NCBI RefSeq assembly: GCF_037975245.1
Contig: NC_092577.1
Span: 35,210,898-35,274,897 of the forward strand
DNA length: 64,000 nt
Source: Apostichopus japonicus
Taxonomy: Eukaryota > Echinodermata > Holothuroidea > Aspidochirotida > Stichopodidae
Reading direction: 5' to 3'
Shown here: positions 1 through 13,455 of the stretch, piece by piece
Numbering within the stretch: position 1 is the stretch's first letter
How the letters are laid out: the number at the start of each line of letters is the position of its first letter
Translations under genes and position numbers: made by a program
Notes under the pieces: generated by a model
Databases searched by the model: none
The model's input: the letters and a program-made list of their open reading frames with translations, nothing else
What the model was told of the DNA's origin: nothing

Positions 1-887
1 GACAGTTTCTGAGCATCACTAGGGCCTTTTAGTGATTTCATTCCTAACCAAATAGAATAGTTTGTCAAGATAGGAAATGTTCATGCAGAGCATGAAATGC
101 TGTGTAGTACAGTACTTAGCTCTGATAGGAGACACTGTAGGCTCATTTTGGTTTTTACACAACAGTTAGGATCAGTGTGGGTGCACTGCAGTGTTACGTT
201 ATATGCAAATTTCTCTTAGTTTGAAAATCCTTGTTTTTAATGTCTGAACAGTATATTTTAAAGGAATTTCTGTAAACAGTTGAGATCTTCAGAATTTTCT
301 TCCCATAACTTTTTGTCCTGCAAAATATGAAGATTTGCTTCATATTCCAGTTACTGGTTCACTTTTTTGACTTTTCACAGTTTTTGAGATTTTTTTAAGG
401 TGTGTTTCATACACATGCCCTGCTGAGTCCATTCTTAGTGGGGGGGGGGGGCTATGGAATGGCAGGCACGGTGAAGGACAACTCACAGCATGGGGAATAA
501 TATTTGAAAAAAATTGAAAAAGGACAAAATATAGGTTACCTCAAGATTGGCTATTGTATAAGGGAGACCATACATATAATACTATTAAATAATCACTATG
601 TGTATTAGTGTATTGCACACCTACTGTACTATAAAGCTGTTTTGAATAACAGAGTTGAGAAGAAAGCAAAAGAGAACGCTAAAAGTGGTTCCAAAAACCA
701 AAAAAACACGCATCTGGAATGATCGAGCCATACAGTACAGTACCACCTCACTTTTAAAGAGTTTAGCATGTCAAGAATTTTTCACTGATGGCCATTGAAA
801 ACCAAGTACTTTTTAGAACAAAGTTACATTCAAAAGAATCCTGTTTAGTTTTTTTGAACAAATAAATCATCAGTCAAAGTAGATATA

Positions 888-1000
888 TTTACTTCGTTCC
901 TCGCTTACCTGTCTCCTCACAACCTTAGCACCAGTTCTACCGTGCCTAGAATGTCCATGGTTGCCCTTTAACACTGTGCGCCCTCCGTGACCATCACTCG
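888..1000 (+). repeat. Dispersed ~140-bp repeat family A, copy 1
   Basis: This is one of at least seven related segments in the window. They share, in order, a pyrimidine-rich start (TTTACTTCGCTCCTCGC), CTTACCTGTCTCC, CTAGAATG, GGTAACCTTTTAACACTG and GTGCACCCTCTATGAC. This copy begins TTTACTTCGTTCC and ends near CCGTGACCATCACTCG. I do not recognise the family. It has no tRNA-like boxes and no obvious terminal inverted repeats. Confidence 0.7.
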
Positions 1001-3018
1001 TCACTCGTAAATATCCAAACCAGGAAGTTTTGGATTACCAACTTACCAAGGAATAATTTTATGTTTACATTTAATGTAGCACAAGTTGGAGGTTTTGTCC
1101 AAATTTGACTCTCATAGAAACATACTGTATATATTCAATTTGTATAAAATTGCTACTGTATGCACAGTCACATTAGTATAGAAATCTACCCATTCTGCAT
1201 TTGCTGCATAATAGTTTACCATTTATGCAATACGAATTTATGCAATACAAGATACCAGATGAATTAAATCCACTACCACCCCCCCCCCCACTGTCCCATC
1301 CCACCTGTCGTGATTGAACACATTGACCATTAAGGTCAACAGCAAGGTAACATCAATATAATAATATTAGACTTTTGTGGTCTGAAAGTAATGATCATGT
1401 TGATAATTCATCAGAAATTTGCCAAGGCCATACAGTATGAGGTTATGATTTTGTCCTTGAATTCCCAAACAATTATGGATTACCTTTATCTAGGCCTTCT
1501 TTTAGCCTAGAGCTGTATTTTGCATATGATAAATGGGTTAGAGATTGGTGGAAACATCTTGGCTGTCAGAGAAATGTTTATAAGATACTGACTAAAACAT
1601 TAATTATTCTTAATAAGAATGCATTCTGTAAAATTGCATTTGTTAGAGAAATATTAAATTTACTCCCATAAAGTGGAAAGTTTTGCCAGCCAAACAAAAT
1701 ATGACATACATTTTGTGGGACACAAAATTTTCTGCATAACCTCCGATCCCGATTTGACAAAATAATCCAGGTTTTAAATTTACTCTGAGCTGGATAAAAT
1801 AATATATAACTCCACTTAGAAGTTTTTTTCTTTCATTGGACTGCTTCATGCATGTATTATAAATACTTGAGATTCTGTCTTAACAATTGCCCTTCTTAAC
1901 CTTTTAAATTAATCGTTTCATGAGCCATATTACTCTTATGTCCTCTTTGAGATATTCCATTAAATAAACCCTCGCAGCCTCCCATTGTTATATTTGCCTG
2001 GAGGAAGGATGAGCTAACCAAAGTCTGCATCTCCTTCGATTAGAAGAGCAAATTCCCTTTCAGGTCACTCATTTCCGTCGTTTTATTACCCGCTAACCTT
2101 TCCGTGCCTTTTCGTCCATCTCGTGTCAGAACACAATGCTCGGCAGTCCTCTGCGTAGATATCTCCCGTTCTTGTCTCCAGGCTCGTCGTCACTCACGCC
2201 AAATCAGATTATCAACGTGTGCGTGAAAATATCGAGCCTGCCTCTCCTCCTTGCGAATTGATCCCCGGTGGAACGTTAAATCTGATAGAATCCACAGTAA
2301 TCCTATACGGGTGACGGAGAGCGATCTAGTGTTAAACTAGCCTTACAGTAGGGGTCCCGGGAAAAAGAAAGATGTCACACTGAGGGTCTTCCTTACCTTT
2401 TCCTAATGGCGATGGATTCATCACCCTGTCGTATAGAACATTTTAATGAGGGTTTGTGTCAATGTGGCACTTAGTTACTGTTTCTACGGATACCTACCAG
2501 TGGGATATCCACATGACACTGTAATTGATTAGAGATAGCTGCCCTGTTGTGTAGTATTGTTTTAAACAGTAATACTTCCTGTGAAGAAGTCCACGGAAAC
2601 AGCTTTTGGGAAGTTGTGTTGGTTAATATACCTGTACACTCCAGAGTGGACATATCGAATCTTTCTTATAAATGTTGAAAGATGATCTTTACCTACAGAC
2701 GAACGTTTAGATGAGGACTTGAAAATGATTTGGTATTGATAAAATTTATGCTAGAAGAAAGAATTTAAAGCAGACAAGAATTTATTAGTATTTTAATATT
2801 TTAAACCTCTTATTTAATCAACCATACTGGTAATAGAATGTCAATGTTTACGAACTTCACATTAAGCTGACTCCAGTATCAGAATGCAGATTTCCTTTAG
2901 TGCGTTATCTGGCTTACAGTATAATGCTCACATAGCCCACAGCTTTACTGGCAGCCTGTTTGTGTTGAAGGAGAGGATCCTGAAGGACTGGAAAGTGAGT
3001 GGAACCAAGGATGTTGCA
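1001..3018. other. Gene-free stretch with a CpG-richer patch at 2040-2345
   Basis: There is no supported gene. Most of it is AT-rich unique-looking sequence with a poly-C run near 1280. From about 2040 to 2345 the base composition changes: CpG dinucleotides become frequent and low-complexity runs disappear. No splice-bounded open frame matching a known protein is visible there. It could be a cis-regulatory element or an old insertion, and nothing in the sequence decides between these. Confidence 0.4.
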
Positions 3019-3136
3019 TGAGGAGGAGGAGGGTGAGAAGGGTGAGGAGGAGAAGGGTGAGGAGGCAGGTGAGGAGGAGGATGAGGAGGACGAGGAGGGT
3101 GAGGAGAAGGATGAGGAAGGGAGGAGGAGGAGGAGT
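3019..3136. repeat. GGA/GAGGAG purine microsatellite
   Basis: About 118 bases are nearly pure purine on the + strand and built from imperfect AGG and GAGG units. The complementary strand reads as an open serine-rich frame, which is a by-product of the repeat and not a gene. Confidence 0.9.
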
Positions 3137-5670
3137 ATGAGTATCTTTTGTTTCATAATTTGATAAACCCTACTTCCAAGTTTATTTTTTAATTCTCTAC
3201 ATCATGTGTTTTAAATACTTTTTTGGCTTTTTTGACATTTTTCATATCCAAAATAAATTACAGTAGAAGTGAGGCGTGATTACCACTTTATCTCTCTTGC
3301 ACTTTTCATGGTCATTTTAATAATGTTTTGAAAGTTGACTCCCCCCATCTGACATTTTACAAGGTTATCATGTGCTTTTAGTGTTTGCAGTCATAACATT
3401 TCAAGGCTGTGTATAAATGCTTTCTCAAATATCTTGCATACATCATGTGAGCTATTTAATAATGGCAGAGTCTATTAAGTTGTGCATACTCATTCAAATG
3501 ATTCTATAGCAATGTTTATCGAGGATTATATCACCTTTACCAATGAAAACACCCAATGAAAATAGCTGGATTAAAATTTAAGATCCTTGCACAGTCTCTC
3601 TCTCATTTTCAAAGGCCTTTCTTGAAGGTCAAATTCATGAGACATGTTGTGATGAAGGTCAATATTATATTGAAGATTATTATTATTAATAAAACTGATC
3701 TTCAGTGAACAAATATAAAGAAACTCAAAACATCGGTGGTGTTTGGAAGTTGTGTGAAGGTAAATACACAGTCCTTGCTTGCTTTGTATGTTTCTTGGGT
3801 GGCTGTTCTCTGTCATCTCCTCATGACAAAACGGATGTTTTCATGACATTGGAGCGAGGGATTTTGCAATTTGTTTAGACTGAGGAATTTTTCATTCTTG
3901 GGCAGAATGCATATTTGCAGACAACTTGACACCTGTAATGGGCGATTAGGAAGCTGGATGCTCCCTGTATAGGCAAACAGAGAGAATAGTGGAGCCCAAT
4001 GGTAGAGAGAGCAAGTATAAATATAGGGCGTAGGGTCGCACAGGGGGGTTGGCATGGTGTAGAATATTTACTGCACTCCTCATTCACCTGTCCACACACA
4101 AACATGCACTCTCACTTTATACACAGAGCTGTGTTGAGCTCTTTAAAAGGGAGATATGAAATGTAGCACATGCAGGGCTCGTAGTTCGCAGAACTGGTAC
4201 CTGTACAACTATGTAGAACCAACTTGGAAAAAGCTGAGAGAATCTACAAGAACAAGTCAACAGAAAGTGTGAATAATTCTAAGAATACTTAAGTGACTTA
4301 AACAGCATGAAATTTAGTTGAATGCAACTTCTAAAGGGAACTCCCTGTACTTATCAAAGTGCCTGAGGGGCCAGCTGTTTGTTACAAGTGTTTAGTAATT
4401 CCTTCCTATTCTAGAATTTCATTAATCAAATTTAAGCAATGTTCAAAGGTTCATGTCATTTAACAGTCTTAGGGTACCACCTCCTATAGTAAGTTGGCTT
4501 TTCCAGATCCTTTCCAATTTCTTGAGCATAAATTTATTATGTATTTGTTCAGCACCAAGTTACGTATGTTTGTAGATTCTAGAAACATGGTACATGCTTT
4601 TTGTTTTTAGCCTACATGTTGATTGCTGTGATTATTTATTTATACAGTAGGCTACATACACTGTACACTAAATTTCCTAAGTTCATTCAGGATACCAGGC
4701 ATGGTGTAGATCAAGTACTTGGAGAAGTTATATACACATAGCTAGTTGTTTACTAAACTTAATATATTGATTCAAATCACTGTTTGAACAGATTAATAAG
4801 AAAACACAAGTAGAATTTTGTGCCCTTGAAGCTATGAATTATTTATGAAGTTATCATAGCAAACAAACAGGGATGTTTTCATTAATATCGTCACCTGCAA
4901 AATCCCAAACTTGACAATGATTGAAAGTGTAAACATAAATCTTGATTACTTTGAATGAAAACTTGATATCTCTGTATTAAAGAGGTACATTTTAGTATGA
5001 TGTTCGTCATGGAGAAAAGTTCTTAGATTTGTTTCGTTCAGTTAATAAGGCTAGGTAGATGGCAAAAGTGCAATAGTAAAGTTGAGGCAGGTAAGTATCA
5101 TAAATCATGCCCAAGCAGTCCAGGGAATTTTGGGGAGTTTCTACCAAGAAAAAATTGCTTTAAACTACCAGAATACAGCTATTGATCTTTGGCCCAGATC
5201 GGAAAACCTTAGGGAGGAGATTTATACTCTGAGAATCGATAAAAACAAATTGGTCTTATACATATGTAGTATGGTTGACAGTCAGGGCAGAAAATTATTA
5301 TGGCAAGTCTAACGATAAAAGAAAGAATTAATTCAGGTTGGCAGGATAAAATTTCAGATCTTCATTTTGACTGAATGAAAAATTAATTTGCAGCACAGAA
5401 ATATTATAGGTATTGTGACAGCTCTGTGGAATTTTTTTGTTCTGGAATTTGCTTGTTTTGTGCTTTGGTATTTCTTATGCTTTGCAATGCAGGCGATAAC
5501 AACAGAATCTAGGTATTGTTTTTATTTTGCTTTTTGGTTTCCCGAAATGGAAAAACTATGGAGTTACTCTTGTTGACCTTGCAAAATTGTGAGGGGGACC
5601 ACGGATTGCAACATCGGCAAAGATTGCAAAGATCGCAACATACTGTAGCCAACATCATGTATCAGATGTA
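3137..5670. other. Gene-free AT-rich stretch
   Basis: I see no gene, mobile-element end or tandem array. Short open frames of up to about 80 codons occur on both strands, but none has recognisable motifs or plausible splice boundaries. Confidence 0.5.
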
Positions 5671-6165
5671 CGCAGACCCAGTTTGCTCCAATTGTAATAT
5701 TTACTTCACTCCTCTCGTACCTGTCTCCTACTACACTAGCGCACTTTCCTAGTAGCGCCCTCGCTGACCTCTTGCTGACCACACACTATCTATTCCTTTT
5801 GAATGTACCATTCTGAAGGGAAAACGTGGGTTTTTCGACTCCGTCTTCTCACATTTTCTTGCGCGAATCCTACTGCTTGCGACTGACGAAGGTTCAGAAC
5901 TAAGTTTGCAACAAGATTCCTCAAGTTACTGCTAAGTATCCTCTTGATTTTGGCAGTATTCTGTCTCATATTTTTCATTAGGATTGCTCCACGTTTGTGT
6001 ATTGCGGTTCTACATGTGTACCAATTGTGCGAAGCACCATGTTTAGTCTATATGTGAAGTGACCCAGTTTGCTACAATTGTAATTTCTCTGTGAGACAAA
6101 ATTGTCACTGTTACAAGCTGTGTGAGACAAAATTGTCACTGTTACAAGCTGTTGAAGCTCCATAG
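5671..6165 (+). repeat. Local duplication with weak family A copy and a 31-bp tandem pair
   Basis: The phrase GACCCAGTTTGCT followed by CAATTGTAAT occurs near 5677 and again near 6060, so a segment was duplicated about 390 bp apart. Between them, 5699-5780 resembles dispersed family A (TTTACTTCACTCC, then ACCTGTCTCC) but diverges afterwards. Near 6090-6152 a unit of about 31 bp containing GAGACAAAATTGTCACTGTT is present twice in tandem. Confidence 0.55.
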
Positions 6166-9100
6166 TAAAAAAAAAATTTGGCCATCAAGAAAATGAAAAT
6201 ATAGAAAAAAGAAGAATCTTCCAAACTTCACAGCAGTTAGTACTACTCTAGTACAAAACATCACACAGTTAGTTACTATAAGTACTGTAGGCCTACATAG
6301 TGAACCGGAAGCTGAATGTGGTTAGCTAACTTCATTAATGATATAACAACCAACTGCTTGTAGTTTAAAATCAAATTAATGGGCAGAAGAAGGTTATCTG
6401 TGAGAATGTGAGCTGAAAATGTAGGGCTCGATGTATGTATTTTAGAGTTTTTAGAGGAATTTGAAAACCGAATGCTATAACCTACTGTACATAGCAACAT
6501 GCAAATTTAGCGAATAAACTTGGATGTGTGTTGGTATACAGTATGTATGTGACATTGTGTACAGATATATTAGGTATACTTACAATAGCAGTATACTGTG
6601 TCCCATGGAAGTGCAGTGTTACGATATACTAATGCATCCATGTTTGACAAAAGGTTACTGAGGTACATGCATACATTACTATATACAGACATTATCAACA
6701 TGTATTGCTAGTGTGTACAATGCTAACAGACTATATAATACCCAGGGAAAAATTGTCTTGATTTTTTTTGCCGCGGGTTTTTCCCCCATGGACATCCAGG
6801 CCGTACTCTGTGGTTGTTTCAAGAAAGCGTAGCAAAATAGCAAAGACCAATATGTACACTGTAGGAGAGAAGCGCAGTTTGGTGAATATAACATCAACAT
6901 TGTGAGTGTTACCAATGTGTAAGTACTGTAGCTACTTAACAATGCGATCTGAATTTGATGTAAGCAACTACAGTAGATGTTCGTCGGACAAATTCCCAAA
7001 GCTCTGTTTTTGGTGGTCCGAACAGATATTTGGTTGTCTCGGACAACAGGACGAACATTTATGACCTGATACTGGTTATGAGGTTGTATGAATTTGTACA
7101 TGTTGCACACATAGCATGGTTTAATATCAGCCTGCACTGTAGGTTACTAGTAGGTCATCAATAGTTATAGACATGTATTGCTCTGTCATTCATACATATG
7201 GAAATAACATTATTTTTATGATCAGAGGATGTGTAATATATATCTATTCTTACCATAATTGGGTCTTTATACTGGTATGACATTGTATGGACATGTTAAC
7301 TGGTGTAAAGTAGAAATGCAGTACTATTTAACATTTTGGGGACATTGGGTAGGTTTTACGAGGGTTTTCCCCGTTTAGTTAGCGTCCTGGGGATACATGT
7401 AGGTGTTCTGAAAGTTGTCGTATAATATGAGAAAAAATGCAGTTGACTGAAACCTATGAAAATATTTACTCCCAGTTAGGAATAAATTAAGAGAAACGAG
7501 AAGGAAGAAGAAACAAATTCCTCCTCATCCCCCCCCCCCCCCCCAAATTTTCCTTTTATTAGAAAGTTTAGTGAGTTTTTAGCAAGTTTTCAGGAAGTTT
7601 TAGCATTTATATCCTGCTAAAAAATGGGCACAATACTGATATTATTCTCAGCATGATAATTCACTGAAACTTACGGGAAGTGGTACTTTTTATAATGATT
7701 CATTTGTGGTGAGACTGTCTTTCCATTTTATCATCCAGAGGGTTTCAGTTATGTTTCCCTTACGTCAAGAATATAAACCCCTGCTGTTCCATTTTTTCCC
7801 CTTACCATCTCTTGAAATGTGAGACTTTTGGTTTCTTTTCCCTTTAGGGGAGTTGATATATTCTGTTGAGACTGACCTAAAGTATTGGTATGATTCACTG
7901 AAAGTAAAATTTAGTCAAAACCTACCACTGCTCCTTGTTGACTACACTACTAAGCCTGTTGGCTTTGTGGTTTCTTCCTCCGAAGAGGGGTAGGAGGACA
8001 CTGGTGATGCCTGGGAGGTTTAAACTGGATCCATATGAGATGAAGTCTGCATCTATTTACACCCCTACCCCTCTGCTCTCCATGTATTAGCAATATGCAT
8101 GGCATTTATCACACACATGCTTTTGGTTACAAAAGCTACACTATAGATAGATACAACATGTGGCACTACTGGCTTAGACAGTATGAGTTACTACAACAAC
8201 TGTATGCATTAAACACAGACTTTTTGGTCTTTGTGATCCTGCCAAGAAACATCACAGCTGTGGCAGACCACAGGAAATCTCACACACAGTTTTAAAACAC
8301 ACATTTGTGTTAAAGTTTTGGAGATTTACCACTGATTATATAAGTCAAATGTTTTGACTTTTGAGCTTAATGTAAAGGAAATGTGTCTGTGACAACCAAA
8401 GATAGACAATAAGGGGATGTCAGGTGCTGCATTATGGTGATGTTTCAGGTTCACAAATTTATTTTTTACCTAAAATATTGAAAAGAATGAGTGTATCATA
8501 TGTGCGTCTATGTGCCATGGTTACTACACATATTTGAATTTGAGTACTGTAGTAGTTTTCCAAAGTTTGCAGAAATTTTCATTTACAATTTACTATACCC
8601 AGATAATAAATAGTATACTGCCTGTTTTTGTTATCACACAGTGTGTGGTCTATTGCAGACTATCCTATGAAGTCAAGGGTGAAATATTTGATGCACATCT
8701 GTTATTAGTGACCCAATAAATCAATATTAATCTGGATGGCTGCAAACTGTTTATCTGATAGTTGCATAAAGTAGGCATGTATTATATGTATATTGTCTCT
8801 CCTATAATCCCCTTAAGGAAGGTATGCAACAGTTCAATTAAAATGTAAACACACTTTTGAAAGAAAGACATTTAAATAGTTTGAAAAGCTAAAGATAGTT
8901 CCTTCAGGGCTTCACCTCTATGAGGTCACTGAAATGATGCCCTATCAGTCTGTCTGTACCCCTGTCTAGTCCTGTCTGTACCCCCTTTCTAGTCCTGGGT
9001 GTGGAGAGACTGAACTTATAGTGGGTGTATAAACAGGGAAAGGTGAAGGAACAGGAGAAGAAGGGAATTTATATAACATACTTGAACTGAAAGAAATATA

Positions 9101-9311
9101 GCTAAAGATTTTGAGAAATGATGAAATGTTTTAAGCAAACTACTGGTGAATGAAGATTAGTTTTTTGGGGTTTGAGTTGGAATCAACATGTTAGTTTGAA
9201 CACTTACTTTCTGTTATTACAGTACTTAACTTAAACTGTATAACTTGGTAAACCAGGAGCAACAAAAATAGTTTTAGTCAAAGACATTTAGATCATCTCT
9301 TAAAGAATTAA
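6166..9311. other. Gene-free stretch
   Basis: No supported gene. A poly-C run lies near 7530. A short duplicated phrase (CCTGTCTGTACCCC) lies near 8950-9000. The longest open frame, 152 codons on the - strand at 6679-7137, has no recognisable domain and many cysteines and tyrosines of the kind produced by AT-rich intronic DNA. Confidence 0.5.
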
Positions 9312-9402
9312 TTTTGCTTCCTTGCTTACCTGTCTCCACTCTCCTCACAACCTCAACACTCCTGGTCTACCACCTCTAGAGTGAACTGGGTAACCTTTTT
9401 TC
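9312..9402 (+). repeat. Dispersed family A, divergent copy 2
   Basis: It contains CTTGCTTACCTGTCTCC, then CTCACAACCTCAACACTCC, CTCTAGAGTG and GGGTAACCTTTTTT, in the order of family A. A small internal duplication of CTCC/CTCTCC is present. It is recognisable only up to the GGTAACC block. Confidence 0.5.
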
Positions 9403-12400
9403 ATTCATGAATTTTCACTTCATTTTTTGCATTATTTGGTGATTGTCTTTTGGATCATCCTATTCTGTCCTGAACGATACCTTCTTCATCAATCTTGAAT
9501 CAATGAATGTTAAAGTATCCTCTTAATTTTCTGCCATTTAAGTCTCCAATGTTTTGGGTGGCAATACAGTATTAATTTATATTATAAAGCTTTATTAAAA
9601 AGGAAAGGAAAGGAAAGAGAAAAGAAACGTACCAATATGCTTTAAAAGGAGAAGGAAGTAAGGTACCTACAGTAGAGATATTTAATTTCTTAAAATCATG
9701 ATCTATCATTTCAAATTTTGTTGCTAAAAGGCCTAAAGTAGGCTATTTTTTTTTTTTCTCCATAAAACTTAAGTTCATGTTCAAAATTTTTACAATACCC
9801 CAGAGCATTTTTTGATAAGTGCTCGCTGGAGCCACTAATGGTGATTTTTGCCCTTCAGAGTCTATAAACTGTTTTAATTAAATCTTGAAATCCTTTTTTA
9901 ATGATTCCTAAATGGTTTGCATTTAGCAAGACAAAGACTAACTTCTCTCCACGACTAATTAAGTTTATGTTGGTTGCGTCGGAGGGAAGTTAAGATTAAA
10001 AACTTAAAGGGGTACTCACCAGATTTAATTCCTAATTCAAGTATTTTGGGGGAATTTTTTATTGATGATCTCACATTTTAAATTATATCTGCCCTGGTGT
10101 TTGGTATACATTCTTCGCTTCAAAATTTACCTTAACCGTGAGAAAAATGAAATTGAGCACTTGATTGTCAAGCAAGTTCTACAGAATATTTATGTAACGA
10201 TAATTATATGAAATACTGTAATTTGAAAAGGATACCTATGATGCCATTCGTTAAACTTAGTTTGCCAAGAAGCTGGAACAAGATGGTGGATCCCGAAAGA
10301 TGTCTAGATGGCTACAGAGTACACAGATATGAAACTTAGATAAAAACACTTCTAGGCACTTCAGATGTAGCAATGAGGTTTGTTGAATGATGGTGACCAT
10401 TTGCAGAGGGTTTAAAGTGCTAAAAACTAGACCATTTCACTCTAAACACTGCACGGAGGAAAGAGTGCTGAGGTTCTGAGCAGACTGGTAAGCTTGTTGC
10501 TCATGAATATATCAAGTTTCAAACGAGGCCATTTTGGGGATGTTTCTTCTTATGCTTCTTTCATTGGAATGCAGAACATTTTAATGTACTGAAAACTATA
10601 TTTGATATATGAAACTTCACAACAGGGAAGCCAATGAATGGATTACACACTGTTACAATGATTTAATCATCTAGTATAGCATCAAGGAAGTGATGAAAAT
10701 TTGCTAAAGAATGCCTCTTTTGCTTTCCTTTACTGTAAAAAAGTTTCTATACTCGGTATTAATCAAGATCGCAACACTCAGAAATAAATTGATCATATCA
10801 GTCGTGTTTTGCATTCCTAACATTTTTAACTAATAGTCCTTGTTTCTTTTATTAATTTTAACTTGGACTTGATGGCTTTTCCAAACCCTCCCTCGAGAGA
10901 AATTTTTTGGCGGCCTTCTTTTCTCGCCTTTATCGATATCGATACCTAACTAATCAATTATTTTTTGAGGTGTTTGGTCAATTAAGTTAGATATTCATTT
11001 CATCACAGTTAGCTTTATATGTTTCACCTGATGATTGGAACAGATGTTTGCTTCTTGAATTTAACACTAAAAAGTGCACAGGTTTTGTCCGCATGCATTG
11101 GACCATATTATATGGAAGTCAGAAGTCAGTGTCAAGGCTGTGGAAGTGAAGTTGTGAAGGATTTCTGTGGAAAAATAACATCAATAAAACTCTATGCTTA
11201 AAAATTTGATTGGGATGTGAGCTGTTTGTTAACTTTCCTACGAAGCACGTAACACGTTGTACATTGAGTACTGTAGACAGTATGTATAAACCCTTGTAAA
11301 TTGTAATTATACCATAAAAGGAAGAATGATGTACACAGACAAACAGATATACATAAAGATCAAGTTTCCAAACTTATTTTACAGTTTATTTTATTTCATT
11401 GATAATTAAATGTGATCTTTCCCCAAAAAGCTTGCTGGTACTAGAATATCTGTTTGGATGACAGCATAAATTCATTTGACCCAGCTATGTTTGGATAAAC
11501 TCCAACTTTCTATTTTCTTTTCAATATATGCCCTTCTACACCAACTAAAAAAAGAGCATAGTCTGTATGATAATGTACTGATATCGTCATCGACTGATAC
11601 GACTCATGGCTGGTGTAATGTTTTTGAATGCACTGTCCTTGGCATTTCTGTACAAAGCTTTCTTCATCAGTGAAGTATTGGCCTACTCCTCTAATTATAT
11701 TTTCATAGCAACCAAGTGGTGGAGATGATTTTTGCAGGTTATACCCTCAACAGTCTCCATCTCATTGCACTCTGATATTTTCCAAGATTTCTTATGTTTT
11801 CTTTATCATGTCACGTGCAATGTTTATCTTGGTATGAAATTGTTCCAACTAATTTCTGATGAAGAATGACGAACGCAGTCTTGATATCTAGCATTAATGT
11901 CATCTAGACGTCGTTCTGAATCGATAGTTAATACGTCGTAATTGCTCAGTCGGAAAATAAAACCCGGCTAGAATATCTTAAATTTGAGAGATTGATATTT
12001 ATGATACATTGTACAAGTTTCCTTTATAGCGTCGTCGGGCCCGACATATTGGCGTTCATCGGCGGCGATGCCAGTGACTCAATGAACTTCAAGTTATTAA
12101 CGCTTCCAAGACTATCACCCTTTCATCTCTCCTTAACAATAATGACAGAGGGAGAGAAATTTTACAGTAAAAATTGATATTTAATTGAAATCCATTTAGA
12201 TATAAAGAAATGTAACCTTGAACTGTTTCTCATTCATAGTTCTTGCGTTTGAAAAGAACTGCCTCGGTATCGATAACCGTTTCATCCGGACTGAGTCACC
12301 AAAAGTTCTTTTGTGTCTACCCACTGGCATCTCTAGTCGGTGTGTCTTCTTGGCTGACTCATTCGGTTAAATCCTAATTGCGGAAGCTGTGAGTTTTGAA

Positions 12401-13379
12401 AATGAGAGAAATCAATTGCTCAGGGTTATAATGTAGATGATAAAAAGTTGGTGCAGAAGGTTAAATGACAATAAAGCATTCCCAAGTAAAGAGCATCACT
12501 AATATTCCATCGAATGTTCGAATCCATCCAAATTTTAAGATTTAAACTTAGGTCATAGATACCCACTTATTTGGAATTATTTTACTGTCACCATGGAACA
12601 TGGATGTCCCGGGTCTATTTAATCATCCCACCTGACTTTCTTCGTATGTATTTTGAAAGTAAGCTAATCGAGGGTTAAAATGTTCAAATTCTGAAACTTT
12701 TTAGTAAATTTATAACATGTTTACAATTGAAGGCAGCGTAGGCCTACAGTATAAATATGACTAGATGACCTTTGAGTACAGTACTTGGAAATGAACAAAC
12801 TTTTTTGTTGATATAAACAACTTTTAATATATCACTCATTGCTTGATATATATATCACTTTATGTCACCCTCAAAAGAAACGGTGCGGTATGGAATGTGT
12901 GAGTACAGGACTACAGGTGATTGGACAATACCCTTTGTACTATACTGGTTTGTCTAAATATGTGGTTTTATCCTACAGGTACAGAATTCGTAGAAACAGT
13001 CGGTGACGTTTGTCAAAGTTGCACAATGTTTGCATGCATGCATGCCTCTATGCTGTGAGATTTGACTGAATCAAACTTTTAATCTTCAGGAACGCAGCAA
13101 ACTTGTTAAACTGAGCTGTGGAATGAATATTTATGAGCAAGTAATGTCCACACTTTTCGAGTGTAAAGGGTTTCTTTATAACTTACAAAGTATGTGTTAA
13201 TACTTTAGCTAAAGATCTAAAAGACCTACAAATGAAAAACAGCTCCTTTGTTCCCCCCCCCCCCCTTTACGTTCCGTTCGGGGTATAATGGTTCCTCCAA
13301 AGATCATGAAGTAGGGAATAAGATGAATCTCCCATTTCAATTCTCCACAAAACTGTACAACTTACAATGCATGACCTGT

Positions 13380-13380
<1 letters not shown>
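9403..13380. other. Gene-free stretch with a CpG-containing patch near 11850-12380
   Basis: No exon is recognised. Around 11850-12380 the sequence is less AT-rich and has clustered CpG (for example CGTCGTCGGGCCCGAC near 12030), unlike its surroundings. I could not fit it to a known coding exon. It is a candidate conserved non-coding element or old insertion, at low confidence. Confidence 0.4.

Positions 13381-13455
<75 letters not shown>
13381..13455. repeat. (AT)n microsatellite
   Basis: About 75 bases of almost uninterrupted AT dinucleotide, with TGTATA interruptions near 13398 and 13448. Alternating Tyr/Ile open frames on both strands are produced by the repeat. Confidence 0.97.

Noticed and set aside
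5082-5312. 76-codon + strand frame with mixed composition
   Set aside because: Looks less low-complexity than its neighbours, but there is no family match I can name and no splice evidence.
6679-7137. 152-codon - strand open frame, among the longest in the upstream half
   Set aside because: No domain, no splice context and low-complexity composition. A frame of this length is expected by chance in 64 kb.
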